DNA of 64,000 bases from Mycobacterium sp. ACS4054 (GCF_001667275.1 NZ_LZHV01000071.1:1-64000), one strand, 5' to 3'; positions 1 through 8,774 are shown, counted from the first letter of the stretch. A program made the numbers and translations. The notes: generated from the letters alone by a model not told the origin.

Positions 1-145
1 CCTATACCACCCCCTTTGTGTGGGGCCGTTTTTTTTTTTTTTGGGGGGGGGGGGGGGGCCCGCGGGCGCGGCGGTTTATTTTTATTTGCTTCGTGGGGGT
101 TTAACAGGCATCCGGCCTACTGCGGGCCCGCCCCGCGTTTCCCGT
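1..145. other. Low-quality contig-edge sequence
   Basis: This stretch contains a run of about 13 T followed directly by a run of about 17 G, then C/G-rich filler. The composition is unlike the rest of the window. No gene is supported here; the short open frame across it is made of homopolymer codons. The most likely explanation is unreliable base calling at the end of a contig. Sequence that looks natural begins at about 145, roughly 100 bases before tcrX, so part of the tcrX promoter may be present between 146 and 242. Confidence 0.6.
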
Positions 146-242
146 TCACAGGTAGCGCAAAGGTAAGCCATAGCCACGGCTCAGCACGGTGCGCATACTG
201 GAACGTGTGACACAGCCGCGAGCGTCCGTCGAGCGGGTTGTC

Positions 243-947
243 ATGTGTCGCGCCGACGGCAATCCGATCAACGTTCTGGTGGTGGACGACGAGTCCGTCT
301 TGGCCGAGATGGTGTCGATGGCGCTGCGGTACGAGGGCTGGAACATCGCCACGGCCAGTGACGGGTCATCGGCTATCGCCGCGGCCCGCGCCCAGCGCCC
401 GGATGTGGTCGTCCTCGATGTGATGCTGCCCGACATGAGCGGGCTCGACGTCCTGCACAAGCTGCGCGAGGAGAACCCCCAGCTGCCGGTGCTCCTGCTG
501 ACGGCCAAGGATGCCGTCGAAGACCGCATCGCCGGGTTGACCGCGGGCGGCGACGACTATGTCACCAAACCGTTCAGTATCGAAGAGGTGGTGCTGCGGC
601 TGCGGGCGCTGTTGCGGCGCACCGGCGTGACGACGGTGGACAGCGGCGCGCAACTGGTGGTCGGCGACCTGGTGCTCGACGAGGACAGTCACGAGGTCAC
701 CCGCGCCGGCGAGCCGATCGCGTTGACCTCCACCGAATTCGAGTTGCTGCGCTTCATGATGCGCAATTCCAAGCGGGTGCTGAGCAAGGCCCAGATTCTC
801 GACCGGGTGTGGAGTTATGACTTCGGCGGCCGGTCCAACATCGTCGAGCTGTACATCTCGTACCTGCGCAAGAAGATCGACAACGGCCGCGAGCCCATGA
901 TCCACACGCTGCGAGGCGCGGGCTATGTCCTCAAGCCCGCCCGCTAG
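243..947 (+). CDS. tcrX: Two-component response regulator TcrX (OmpR/PhoB type)
   Basis: DNA-binding response regulator of 234 residues, the length I recall for M. tuberculosis TcrX (Rv3765c). The receiver domain covers about residues 9-125, with acidic residues D15 and D16, phospho-acceptor D59, conserved T87 and K109 in a DYVTKPF motif. A winged-helix output domain follows, ending in the usual TLRGAGYVLKP strand. I chose ATG 243 over an in-frame ATG at 189 because it gives the family length and starts just before the first receiver strand. It lies directly upstream of the tcrY kinase and opposite lpqH, the same neighbourhood as Rv3763-Rv3765c. It is expected to be phosphorylated by TcrY at D59. 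Identity is from family recognition and gene order. Confidence 0.93.
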   Translation: MCRADGNPINVLVVDDESVLAEMVSMALRYEGWNIATASDGSSAIAAARAQRPDVVVLDVMLPDMSGLDVLHKLREENPQLPVLLLTAKDAVEDRIAGLTAGGDDYVTKPFSIEEVVLRLRALLRRTGVTTVDSGAQLVVGDLVLDEDSHEVTRAGEPIALTSTEFELLRFMMRNSKRVLSKAQILDRVWSYDFGGRSNIVELYISYLRKKIDNGREPMIHTLRGAGYVLKPAR

Positions 948-950
948 TAG

Positions 951-1102
951 CGATCGCAAGCGCGGCGAAGCCGGGCGCCGCGGGTTGCGACCGTCGAGTA
1001 GGAGCAATCGCAAGCGCGGCGAAGCCGGGCGCCGCGGGTCGCGACCGTCGAGTAGGAGCGATCGCAAGCGCGGCGAAGCCGGGCGCCGCGGGTCGCGACC
1101 GT
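951..1102. repeat. 54-bp tandem repeat, about 2.8 copies, between tcrX and tcrY
   Basis: Units begin at 951, 1005 and 1059 (each starting CGATCGCAAG or CAATCGCAAG), an exact 54-base period with a few substitutions. Because 54 is 18 codons, the frame of the downstream kinase stays open through all copies and would encode an Arg/Gly-rich repeat beginning SDRKRGEAGRRG. A related unit occurs at about 18342-18400, between the Rv3753c-like gene and tadA. The repeat follows the tcrX stop and ends where a TTG start for tcrY becomes available. It behaves like a dispersed mycobacterial intergenic repeat placed between co-oriented genes. Copy number may vary between strains. Confidence 0.85.
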
Positions 1103-2607
1103 TGGCCAGCTCGCGCCGGGTCTGGTCGCTGCGCCTGCGGCTGCTGGTCGGACAGATCGTCGTGCTGGCCATCGTGTGCGTCGGCATCACCGCGGTGACC
1201 GAGCTGGCGCTGAACCACCACTTGGTGAAGCAGCTCGACGGCCAACTCGCCGGCACGTCGTTCCGGTCGGCGCTGATGTACCCCGAACCGAACCGGCCGC
1301 GGCGCGACCACTCCTACTATCAGCGGCCCGGCCCGGGTCCCCGATTCCTGGACGCCCCCGGTCAGCCGGCCGGCATGGTCGCCGCGGTGGTCAACCACGG
1401 CAAGACGGTCGACGCCGGCTACCTCACCAGCAGTGGGACCCGGGCCGCACTGACCTCAACCGCCCAGACCCAACTGGAACAGATCGCCGACAGCCGCGCG
1501 CCCGTCACCCTGAACCTGGACGGCCTCGGCCGCTACCGGGTGGTGGCGGCCCCGAGCCGCAACGGCGGCGACATCATCGTCACCGGCCTGTCGATGTCCA
1601 ACGTCGACGCCACCCTGATCCGGATGCTGATCATCTTCGCGATCGTCACCGTGATAGCGCTGGCGGCCGCGACCATCGCCGGGGTGATCATCATCCGGCG
1701 GGCGCTGGCGCCGCTGCGTCGCGTCGCGCAGACCGCGAGCAACGTGGCCGACCTGCCGCTGGACCGCGGTGAGGTCCAGCTGCCGGTCCGGGTCCGCGAA
1801 TCCGACGCGAACCCGGCCACCGAGGTGGGCCAGCTCGGGTCGGCCCTCAACCGGATGCTCGACCACATCGCGGCCGCGCTGTCGGCGCGGCAGGCGAGCG
1901 AGACCCGGGTCCGCCAGTTCGTCGCCGACGCCAGTCACGAACTGCGCACGCCGCTGGCCGCGATCCGCGGCTACACCGAACTCACCCAGCGCATGGACCG
2001 CGAAGGGGGAGACCGGGAGGCAATAGCCCACGCGATGAGCCGGGTGGCCTCCGAGACCGAACGGATGACGCGCCTGGTCGAGGACCTGCTGCTATTGGCC
2101 CGCCTGGATTCCGGCCGGCCGCTGGAACGCGAACCGGTCGATTTGTCGCGGCTGGCGGTCGACGCGGTCAACGACGCGCACGTCGCCGGAGGCGACCATC
2201 AATGGGAGCTCGACCTGCCCGAGGAGCCCGTGATCGTCACGGGTGATGGCGCCCGGCTGCACCAGGTGCTGACCAACCTGCTCGCCAACGCCCGCCTGCA
2301 CACCGGCGCGGGCACGGTGGTGACCACGCGGTTGAGCACCGAGCCGGCACACACCGTGCTGCAGGTCATCGACAACGGACCCGGCATCCCGGCGGCGTTG
2401 CAGTCCGAGGTGTTCGAGCGGTTCGCCCGCGGAGACACCTCGCGTTCACGCAAGGGCGGCAGCACCGGACTGGGTCTGGCAATCGTGTCCGCTGTGGTCA
2501 AGGCGCACGACGGCACGATCACGGTAAAAAGTTCACCCGGCCATACCGAGTTCACGGTGCGGTTGCCACTGAACGGGTGGCAACCGCCCGCGAGCTCAGC
2601 TAGCTAG
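1102..2607 (+). CDS. tcrY: Sensor histidine kinase TcrY
   Basis: Membrane histidine kinase expected to phosphorylate TcrX. From the TTG at 1102 it has 501 residues: a first membrane helix (about 15-37, LLVGQIVVLAIVCVGI), an extracellular sensor region to about residue 170, a second helix (MLIIFAIVTVIALAAATIAG), a HAMP linker, the H-box ADASHELRTP with H279, and a HATPase domain with N, G1 (DNGPGIP) and G2 (GLGLAIV) boxes. The frame is also open to an ATG at 925 through the tandem repeat, which would add 59 Arg-rich residues. I prefer 1102 because the added part is pure repeat, but the start is uncertain. It is convergent with lpqH, overlapping it by 8 bases. Confidence 0.9.
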   Translation: MASSRRVWSLRLRLLVGQIVVLAIVCVGITAVTELALNHHLVKQLDGQLAGTSFRSALMYPEPNRPRRDHSYYQRPGPGPRFLDAPGQPAGMVAAVVNHGKTVDAGYLTSSGTRAALTSTAQTQLEQIADSRAPVTLNLDGLGRYRVVAAPSRNGGDIIVTGLSMSNVDATLIRMLIIFAIVTVIALAAATIAGVIIIRRALAPLRRVAQTASNVADLPLDRGEVQLPVRVRESDANPATEVGQLGSALNRMLDHIAAALSARQASETRVRQFVADASHELRTPLAAIRGYTELTQRMDREGGDREAIAHAMSRVASETERMTRLVEDLLLLARLDSGRPLEREPVDLSRLAVDAVNDAHVAGGDHQWELDLPEEPVIVTGDGARLHQVLTNLLANARLHTGAGTVVTTRLSTEPAHTVLQVIDNGPGIPAALQSEVFERFARGDTSRSRKGGSTGLGLAIVSAVVKAHDGTITVKSSPGHTEFTVRLPLNGWQPPASSAS

Positions 2608-3076
2608 AGCAGTTGACGTCGATTTCGAACGGCTTGTTCACCGGTTGCATCGGGTTGGCCATGTCGACCCCGGTGGCTGTGCCGGTGATCTTGTAGCTGT
2701 TGCCGTTCTTTTCGGCGGAGGCGTTGCCCTGGCCGGTCCCGGAGGTGTAGCCGAGCGTCACGCCGTTGACGTTGCCCAGCCCAACCGATTTCACCTGGGG
2801 CGGGTTGGCGTCGGTGAGCACGGCGGCGATTCCGGTCGCCGCGCCGCCGATCGCGATGTTCACGTTGCCGCCTGCGGTCGTGCACACGACCGAGCCGCTC
2901 ACGTTCTGGTCCTTGCCGTCGATGAGGACCTTGGTTCCGCTGGCAGCGCCCGCCGAGGTGTTGATGGCCGAACTAGTGCCCGAACCGCCCGAACTCGACT
3001 TGTTGCTGGAACAGCCGGAAATACCGGCGGCTAGAACTGCCGCTCCAACCGCCGCGACCATCAGTCCACGCTTCAC
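2600..3076 (-). CDS. lpqH: LpqH-family 19 kDa lipoprotein antigen
   Basis: Exported surface lipoprotein of 158 residues, close to the usual length for LpqH (Rv3763), a TLR2-active glycolipoprotein. The signal peptide is short and ends in the lipobox GISGC with lipidated C22. It is followed by a Ser/Gly/Thr-rich linker, which in LpqH is O-glycosylated, and a compact beta-rich domain with a conserved Cys near the middle (VVCTT) and one at the end (VNCSS) that probably form a disulfide. The start is GTG at 3076, six bases after a good AAGGAGA ribosome site. It is convergent with tcrY, as in M. tuberculosis. Nothing odd. Confidence 0.93.
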   Translation of the reverse strand: MKRGLMVAAVGAAVLAAGISGCSSNKSSSGGSGTSSAINTSAGAASGTKVLIDGKDQNVSGSVVCTTAGGNVNIAIGGAATGIAAVLTDANPPQVKSVGLGNVNGVTLGYTSGTGQGNASAEKNGNSYKITGTATGVDMANPMQPVNKPFEIDVNCSS

Positions 3077-3182
3077 GTGTTCTCCTTCGCCCGAAAGTTG
3101 CGACCCTCGGCATTGAGGGCCGTCTGGGCAGTATGCGGCTTAACTGGACTCAATATCTAGGGTTCGAGGTAATTGTTTGCCT

Positions 3183-3207
3183 GTTCATTGGTCGGTTGCC
3201 AATGAAC
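3183..3207. promoter_or_regulatory. Inverted repeat just upstream of the alkylsulfatase start
   Basis: Perfect 9-base arms GTTCATTGG and CCAATGAAC are separated by 7 bases, ending 10 bases before the ATG at 3218. It could be a repressor operator, or an RNA hairpin covering the ribosome-binding region, which has no obvious Shine-Dalgarno. It lies in the 141-base divergent gap between lpqH and the sulfatase gene, much closer to the latter. No regulator gene is adjacent. Confidence 0.55.
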
Positions 3208-3217
3208 GCTGTGCGGA

Positions 3218-5116
3218 ATGGCCGCGCAATGGCAATGTATTGGCGTGGAACACAAACGCCCCACCGCGGTCATCGAGGCGGCACACGGCGCGCACGCGCT
3301 GCCATTCGAGGACGACGCGGACTTCGACAACGCCGATCGTGGCTTCATCGCCGCCCTGTCGCCGTGCGTCATCAAGGCGGCCGACGGACGGGTGGTGTGG
3401 GACAACGACGCCTACGCCTTCCTCGGCGGCCCCGCTCCGACGTCGGTGCACCCCAGCCTGTGGCGGCAGTCGACGCTGGCCGCGAAACAAGGTCTCTACG
3501 AAGTGGTTCCGGGCATCTACCAGGTCCGTGGGCTCGACATCTCCAACGTCACGTTCGTCGAAACGGACTCCGGCATCATCGTCATCGACCCGCTGGTCTC
3601 CACCGAGGTCGCGGCCGCCGCCCTGGGCCTGTACCGCACGCACCGCGGCGACCGCCCCGTCGTCGCGGTGATCTACACGCACAGCCATGTGGACCATTTC
3701 GGCGGCGTCCTGGGCGTCACCTCGCAGGCGGAGGTCGACTCCGGTGCGGTGGCCGTGCTGGCGCCGGAGGGTTTCGTCGAGCACGCCGTGCAGGAGAACG
3801 TGTACGCCGGCCCGGCCATGACGCGCCGCGCGACCTACATGTACGGCTCCCTGCTGCCGCGCGGCCCAATGGGCCAGGTGGGCTGCGGGCTGGGTCAGGC
3901 CCCGTCCACCGGCGAGGTGGCGATCATCGTCCCGACCATCGACATCCGTGAGACCGGCGAGAAGCACACCATCGACGGCGTGGAGATCGAATTCCAGATG
4001 GCGCCCGGCACCGAGGCCCCGGCCGAAATGCATTTCTACTTCCCGGCTTTCCGCGCGCTGTGCATGGCCGAAAACGCCACGCACAACCTGCACAACCTGC
4101 TTACGCTGCGCGGCGCGCTGGTGCGCGACCCGCACGCCTGGTCCGGCTACCTCACCGAGGCGATCGACACCTTCGCCGACCGCGCCGACGTGGTGTTCGC
4201 CTCCCACCACTGGCCGACCTGGGGCAGGGACAGCATCGTCGAGTTTCTATCCCTGCAACGCGATATGTACGCCTACCTGCACGACCAGACGCTGCGACTG
4301 CTCAACCGGGGCTACACCGGGGTGGAGATCGCGGAGATGTTCCGGATGCCGCCCGCGCTCGAACGCGCTTGGCACACCCACGGTTATTACGGGTCGGTCA
4401 GCCACAACGTGAAGGCGGTCTACCAGCGCTACATGGGCTGGTTCGACGGCAACCCGGCCCGGTTGTGGCCGCATCCGCCGGAGGCCCTCGCGCCGCGTTA
4501 CGTCGAGGCGATGGGTGGAATCGACCGGGTCGTGGGCCTGGCTCAGGCGGCGTACGACGCCGGCGACTTTCGTTGGGCGGCAACGCTGCTGGATCACGCG
4601 ACCTTCGCCGACGACGGGCACGCCGGTGCCCGCGAGCTGTACGCCGACACGCTCGAACAGCTGGCCTACGGCGCGGAGAACGCGACCTGGCGCAACTTCT
4701 TCCTCAGCGGCGCAACCGAATTGCGCAGCGGCAACTTCGGCACCGCGGCTCAGGTCGCCTCGCCCACCATGCTGTCCCAGTTGACGCCGGAGCAGATCTT
4801 CGACAGCCTCGCCATCCGCGTCGACGGGCCGAGAAGCTGGGATCTCGACGTCGCCATCGATATCGCCTTCGCGGACCTGGCCGTCAACTACCGGCTCACC
4901 CTGCGCAACGGGGTGCTGGTGTACCGCAGGGCGGCGGCCGATCCGGAGACGGCCACCGTTACGGTCAAGCTGGACAGCAAGTCTCGGATCCTCACGGCGG
5001 CGCTGGGCGACTTCGCCTCGCCCGGCCTGCAGATATCCGGCGACCAGGACGCGCTGCGGGCCTTCTTGGGGGTGCTGGACCAGCCGGACCCGAGCTTCAA
5101 CATCGTCACGCCGTGA
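3218..5116 (+). CDS. Alkyl/aryl sulfatase, metallo-beta-lactamase fold (Rv3762c-like)
   Basis: Predicted Zn-dependent alkylsulfatase of the SdsA1/BDS1 type, releasing sulfate from alkyl sulfate esters; 632 residues. The metallo-beta-lactamase domain has the metal motif THSHVDH at 154-160 followed by FGG, then GTEAPAEM and AENATHN, positions that supply further metal ligands in this family. The alkyl-sulfatase dimerisation region follows (about 330-480), and the C-terminal ~120 residues form an SCP2-like lipid-binding domain that ends the protein. No signal peptide is evident. GTG 3245 is an alternative start. In M. tuberculosis the equivalent gene also sits beside lpqH. It overlaps the convergent quinone oxidoreductase gene by 11 bases, stop into stop. 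Confidence 0.9.
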   Translation: MAAQWQCIGVEHKRPTAVIEAAHGAHALPFEDDADFDNADRGFIAALSPCVIKAADGRVVWDNDAYAFLGGPAPTSVHPSLWRQSTLAAKQGLYEVVPGIYQVRGLDISNVTFVETDSGIIVIDPLVSTEVAAAALGLYRTHRGDRPVVAVIYTHSHVDHFGGVLGVTSQAEVDSGAVAVLAPEGFVEHAVQENVYAGPAMTRRATYMYGSLLPRGPMGQVGCGLGQAPSTGEVAIIVPTIDIRETGEKHTIDGVEIEFQMAPGTEAPAEMHFYFPAFRALCMAENATHNLHNLLTLRGALVRDPHAWSGYLTEAIDTFADRADVVFASHHWPTWGRDSIVEFLSLQRDMYAYLHDQTLRLLNRGYTGVEIAEMFRMPPALERAWHTHGYYGSVSHNVKAVYQRYMGWFDGNPARLWPHPPEALAPRYVEAMGGIDRVVGLAQAAYDAGDFRWAATLLDHATFADDGHAGARELYADTLEQLAYGAENATWRNFFLSGATELRSGNFGTAAQVASPTMLSQLTPEQIFDSLAIRVDGPRSWDLDVAIDIAFADLAVNYRLTLRNGVLVYRRAAADPETATVTVKLDSKSRILTAALGDFASPGLQISGDQDALRAFLGVLDQPDPSFNIVTP

Positions 5117-6077
5117 CGTCGATGACGACCTTGCCCAGCACCTTGCGGTCCGCCACATGCCGCAGCGCGGCTGCGGTGTCGGACAACGGGAATCGCGCCC
5201 CGATGTACGGCCGGATCGTTCCGGCGGCGAACATCTCCGACAATTCCCGCATGTCGCGGACGGCCTCGTCGGGATGGTCGGTCATGAAGGTGCGGATCTC
5301 CATGCCGCGCACGCAGATGTCCTTGAGCAGAACGAGGTTCAGCGGGATGGCCGGTATCGTCCCGGCCGCATAGCCCAGCGTGACGAAGGTGCCGCCGCGT
5401 GCCAGCGCGCGTAGCGCCGGCTCCGCGTACGGCCCGCCCACCGGGTCGATGACCACCCTGGCGGCGTCGCCGGTGAGCTCGCGGATGCGTGCCTTCAAGT
5501 CCTCCCGGTCGTAGTCGACGGTCGCCTCGGCGCCGCGTTGGCGGCAGAGTTCGAGTTTGTCGGGGCTCGACGCCGCGGCGAGCACCCGCGCTTTCAGGGC
5601 GACGGCCAGGTCGACGGCGGCCAGATGGACGCCGCCCGCCGCGCCCAGCACGACCACCCAATCCCCTTGCGCCACCGGGGCGGTCGAGCGCAGCGCGTGA
5701 TACGCGGTGCGGTAGGTGACGCCGAAGGCGGCCGCCGAGGCGAAGTCGGCGTCGTCGGGGACGAGCGTCGCCTGGCTCGCGTCCAGCAGCGCCTGCTCGG
5801 CGAACGCCCCGAAAGTGGTTCCGGCGACGCGCTGACCCGGGCGAAACGGCGCGCCGTCGCCGGCGGCAATCACCTCACCGGCGATCTCGTTGCCCGGGAT
5901 GAACGGCGGCGGGATCTTGACCTGATACTTGCCGGCGATGAACAGGACGTCGGGGAAGTTGACGGCGGCGGCGTGGACGCGCACCAACAGCTGCCCGGGA
6001 CCGGCCACGGGATCGTCGACATCCTCGAGAACCAGATCTTCCGGGGTGCCATAGGAACGGCAGACGACCGCGCGCAT
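5106..6077 (-). CDS. NADPH:quinone oxidoreductase, zinc-less MDR family
   Basis: Medium-chain dehydrogenase/reductase of 323 residues, related to quinone oxidoreductase and crotonyl-CoA or enoyl reductases. The N-terminal GroES-like domain is followed by a Rossmann domain whose cofactor loop reads VVLGAAGGVHLAAVDLA. The Cys and His residues that bind zinc in alcohol dehydrogenases are absent. The start ATG overlaps the TetR stop in a TGATG junction, so it is translationally coupled and is the last gene of the operon. The context (acyl-CoA dehydrogenase, SDR, APH-like kinase) suggests reduction of an unsaturated intermediate in a lipid or xenobiotic pathway; substrate unknown. Its tail overlaps the convergent sulfatase gene by 11 bases. 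Confidence 0.88.
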   Translation of the reverse strand: MRAVVCRSYGTPEDLVLEDVDDPVAGPGQLLVRVHAAAVNFPDVLFIAGKYQVKIPPPFIPGNEIAGEVIAAGDGAPFRPGQRVAGTTFGAFAEQALLDASQATLVPDDADFASAAAFGVTYRTAYHALRSTAPVAQGDWVVVLGAAGGVHLAAVDLAVALKARVLAAASSPDKLELCRQRGAEATVDYDREDLKARIRELTGDAARVVIDPVGGPYAEPALRALARGGTFVTLGYAAGTIPAIPLNLVLLKDICVRGMEIRTFMTDHPDEAVRDMRELSEMFAAGTIRPYIGARFPLSDTAAALRHVADRKVLGKVVIDVTA

Positions 6078-6688
6078 CAACGGACCCCCAGGCCGCGTAG
6101 ACAGAATTGCACCAGGTGTGCGATGTCGTCGGGCTTCGGCCGGTCGCCCGAGCCCACGTATCGGCGCATCGTCGCCGCCGTGCAACTGAACACGGCGTCC
6201 ACGTCCCGCTCGACGTCGCTGCTGCCCAGCGCCGCAACGGGTTCGACGAGCAGATCGCGCAGCGGCCGCATCATCTCCTGATCCGCCGCCCGCCAATTCG
6301 TGCCGGCCGACATCTGCCCGGCGGCCGCGCGGCTCATGCTGATCAGGTGCGGGTCGGCCACCTGCGCGAGCGTGCCCTCGATCCAGCGCGCGACCTGGTC
6401 CCGGGGCTTCGGCTCCTTGGCCATCTGGTGCTCGAGGTAGGAAACCACGATGCCCACCCCGCGTTCCATCACGGCCAGGATGAGTTCGTCCTTGCCGGCG
6501 AAATAGCGGTAGAACGCCTTGTTCGACGAGCCGGCCTCGGCGACGATGTCGCTGACCCGCGGCGGTTCGGGCGCAACGCGTTCCATGACGCGCACCGCGG
6601 CGGCCAGGATGCGCTCGACCTCTTCGGTGGCTTCGCGCTGGCGGTCGTCGAGCGCCCGCTCGACCGCCGCGGTCACCCTGCTACTCAC
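6077..6688 (-). CDS. TetR/AcrR family transcriptional regulator
   Basis: Predicted repressor of 203 residues. The N-terminal helix-turn-helix contains RVSDIVAEAGSSNKAFYRYF followed by KDEL, typical of TetR recognition helices. The all-helical ligand domain is not informative about ligand. The start is GTG 6688 in a GTGA overlap with the acyl-CoA dehydrogenase stop, and the stop overlaps the oxidoreductase start, so the regulator is embedded inside the operon it probably controls. The best operator candidate is the 21-bp palindrome at 9828-9848, upstream of the first gene. An acyl-CoA ligand is plausible but is inference from neighbours only. Confidence 0.88.
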   Translation of the reverse strand: MSSRVTAAVERALDDRQREATEEVERILAAAVRVMERVAPEPPRVSDIVAEAGSSNKAFYRYFAGKDELILAVMERGVGIVVSYLEHQMAKEPKPRDQVARWIEGTLAQVADPHLISMSRAAAGQMSAGTNWRAADQEMMRPLRDLLVEPVAALGSSDVERDVDAVFSCTAATMRRYVGSGDRPKPDDIAHLVQFCLRGLGVR

Positions 6689-7992
6689 GGCGAATCGGGC
6701 AGCGCCGGAACCCGGTCGATGAGGTCGCGGTACTTGGACCGGGCGGCCTCGCGCCGGATGTCCAGCAGTTCGCTCGGCCATTCGGCGTCCTCGGCCTCGT
6801 ACCCCTTGAGCAGCAGCCGGGCCAGGTTCACCTTGTGGGCCTCGGTCGGCCCGTCGGCCAGCCCGAGCGCAACCCCGCCGAGCAACACGTTGACCAGCGG
6901 CAGCTGATCGGTGGTGCCGAGGGCGCCGTGCACCTGGATCGCGCGCAGCCCAATCGATTTGAGCACCTGCGACGCCAAGATCTTGCACGCGCCGATCTCG
7001 GCGCGTGCCGCGTGCTCCCCGGCGGTGTCGATCAGCCATGCCGCGTGCAGTACCGCCAACCGGAACGGCATCAATTCGGTGTAGGAGTCGGCGATGAACG
7101 CCTGCACCAGCTGCTTGTCGGCCAGCGAACTACCTTGTGTGAAACGGCTTTTGGCGCGCCGGGCCATCATCTCCACCGCGCGTTGGGCCACCCCGATCGA
7201 GCGCATCGCGTGGTGCAGGCGCCCACCGGCGAGCCGGGTCTGCAGGATCATGAAGCCCTGCCCTGCTTCGCCCAGCAGCGCGTCCGACGGCACCCGGACC
7301 CCGTCGTAGTGCACCAGCGAGTGCCCGGGCTCGTGCGGCAGCGCGCCGACCAGGTGATGGGTGGCCTCGATGGTCAGCCCCTCGCTACCGGCCGGCACCA
7401 GAAAGGTCGAGGCGCCGCGGTGGACGGGCACGTCCGGGTCGGTGATCGCGACGACGATGAAGAAGGACGCGACGGAGGCATTGGAGGAGAAGTACTTTCG
7501 CCCGGTGATCACCCAGTCGTCGCCATCACGGAAGGCGCGCGTGCGGAAGACTCGCGGGTCGGCCCCGCCCTGCGGCTCGGTCATCGAAAAGCACGAGAAG
7601 ATCTCCCCGGACAACAGCCCGGCGAGATAGCGGTCCTTTTGTTCCTGCGTGCCGAAGCGGGCGATGATCTCGGCGTTGCCCGTGTCGGGCGCCTGGGTGC
7701 CGAACACGATCGGCGCCCACGGGCTGCGGCCCAGGATTTCGTTGATCAACGTCAGCTTCACCGCGCCGAAGCCCTGGCCACCGAGTTCGGGGCCCAAATG
7801 CGGCGCCCACAGGCCCTTGTCGCGGACCTGCTGCTTGAGCGGATCGACGATGCGCCGGCGCTCGTCGTTCAGCGGCAGGAACTCGCAACCCGGGAACAGC
7901 ACCTCGAGGGGTTCCACCTCCTGGCGGACGAACTCGCGGACCCAGCCGATCTTTTCGGCAAATTCCGGTTCGGTGGAGAAGTCCCAAGACAT
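6685..7992 (-). CDS. Acyl-CoA dehydrogenase, ACAD10/11-like
   Basis: FAD-dependent acyl-CoA dehydrogenase of 435 residues that would introduce an alpha,beta double bond into an acyl-CoA. The N-terminal helical domain, the flavin-contacting segment FSCFSMTEPQGGADP and the C-terminal helical domain with HGALGTTDQLPL are all present; the last motif is where ACAD10/11-type enzymes carry an Asp as the probable base instead of Glu. ATG 7992 has an AGGAG ribosome site. Pairing with an APH-like kinase gene in the same operon is the arrangement known for ACAD10/11 systems, which break down 4-hydroxy acids through a phosphorylated intermediate. That role here is inference. Confidence 0.9.
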   Translation of the reverse strand: MSWDFSTEPEFAEKIGWVREFVRQEVEPLEVLFPGCEFLPLNDERRRIVDPLKQQVRDKGLWAPHLGPELGGQGFGAVKLTLINEILGRSPWAPIVFGTQAPDTGNAEIIARFGTQEQKDRYLAGLLSGEIFSCFSMTEPQGGADPRVFRTRAFRDGDDWVITGRKYFSSNASVASFFIVVAITDPDVPVHRGASTFLVPAGSEGLTIEATHHLVGALPHEPGHSLVHYDGVRVPSDALLGEAGQGFMILQTRLAGGRLHHAMRSIGVAQRAVEMMARRAKSRFTQGSSLADKQLVQAFIADSYTELMPFRLAVLHAAWLIDTAGEHAARAEIGACKILASQVLKSIGLRAIQVHGALGTTDQLPLVNVLLGGVALGLADGPTEAHKVNLARLLLKGYEAEDAEWPSELLDIRREAARSKYRDLIDRVPALPDSP

Positions 7993-8009
7993 TCGATCGC
8001 TCCTATCTG

Positions 8010-8774
8010 CTAGGGGATTCCGCCGTCGGCGCGCAGGATGGAGCCGGTGGTGAAACTGGACGCATCGGACGCCAAAAACAGTGCAGCGCCCACGATTTCG
8101 GCCGGATCCCCGGCCCGCTGCAGGGCCAGGTGCGCGAACGGCTTGCCGTGGGCCGCCTCGAGGTTCCAGGCCTTGCTCACGTCGGTCAGGAACGGGCCGG
8201 CCATCAACGTGTTGACCCGCACCGCCGGCCCGAACGCCTTCGCCAAGGCTTCGGTCATGGCATTGAGGCCGGCCTTGGCGGCGGCATAGGGGACGATGTC
8301 GGGTGTCGGGCGCAGCGATCCGGCCGTGCTCACGTTGATGATCGACCCGCGCCCGGCCGCCACCATGCGCTCGCCAACCAGGGCCGACAACCGGAACGGT
8401 CCCTTGAGGTTCGGGTTGACGACCGCGTCGAACAGCTTCTCGGTGACGTCGGTCAGCTTGTCGTACAGCGGCGACATGCCGGCGTTGTTGATCAGGGTGT
8501 CGACCTTGCCGAACCGGTCATAGGTCGCCTCGACCAAGCCGTCCAGCTGATCCCAGCGGCCCACGTGCACCTGATACGGCATGGCTGCGCGCCCGGTCTC
8601 GGCCTCGATCTCCGTGGCGGTGGCCACGCAGTTGTCCATGTTGCGGCTGGCGATCACCACGTCGGCGCCGCAGCGGGCGGCGCCGAACGCCATCTCGCGG
8701 CCCAGCCCGCGGCTGCCGCCGGTGACCAGCACCACCCGGTCGGTGAGGTCGAAAAGCCGCTCCGCGTAGGTCAT
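8010..8774 (-). CDS. Short-chain dehydrogenase/reductase
   Basis: Classical SDR of 254 residues. The nucleotide-binding glycine motif VTGGSRGLG is at about 17-25, NNAG at 96-99, and the catalytic residues S149, Y163 and K167 (PYAAAKAG) are all present. The NST-type region and the C-terminal SDASSFTTGSILRADGG are typical of 3-ketoacyl-type SDRs. The start ATG follows the APH-like stop after one base (TGAAATG), so translation is coupled. It probably oxidises or reduces a hydroxyacyl or alcohol intermediate in the operon's pathway. Exact substrate cannot be read from the sequence. Confidence 0.9.
   Translation of the reverse strand: MTYAERLFDLTDRVVLVTGGSRGLGREMAFGAARCGADVVIASRNMDNCVATATEIEAETGRAAMPYQVHVGRWDQLDGLVEATYDRFGKVDTLINNAGMSPLYDKLTDVTEKLFDAVVNPNLKGPFRLSALVGERMVAAGRGSIINVSTAGSLRPTPDIVPYAAAKAGLNAMTEALAKAFGPAVRVNTLMAGPFLTDVSKAWNLEAAHGKPFAHLALQRAGDPAEIVGAALFLASDASSFTTGSILRADGGIP

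Noticed and set aside
925..1101. N-terminal extension of TcrY from ATG 925
   Set aside because: The extra 59 residues are encoded by the tandem repeat and the tail of tcrX; the kinase starts well at TTG 1102. Kept as a stated alternative, not as the call.
366..1398. Long minus-strand open frames opposite tcrX and tcrY
   Set aside because: They are shadows of strongly biased high-GC codons in the real genes; no domain, no ribosome site, and the repeats inflate them.
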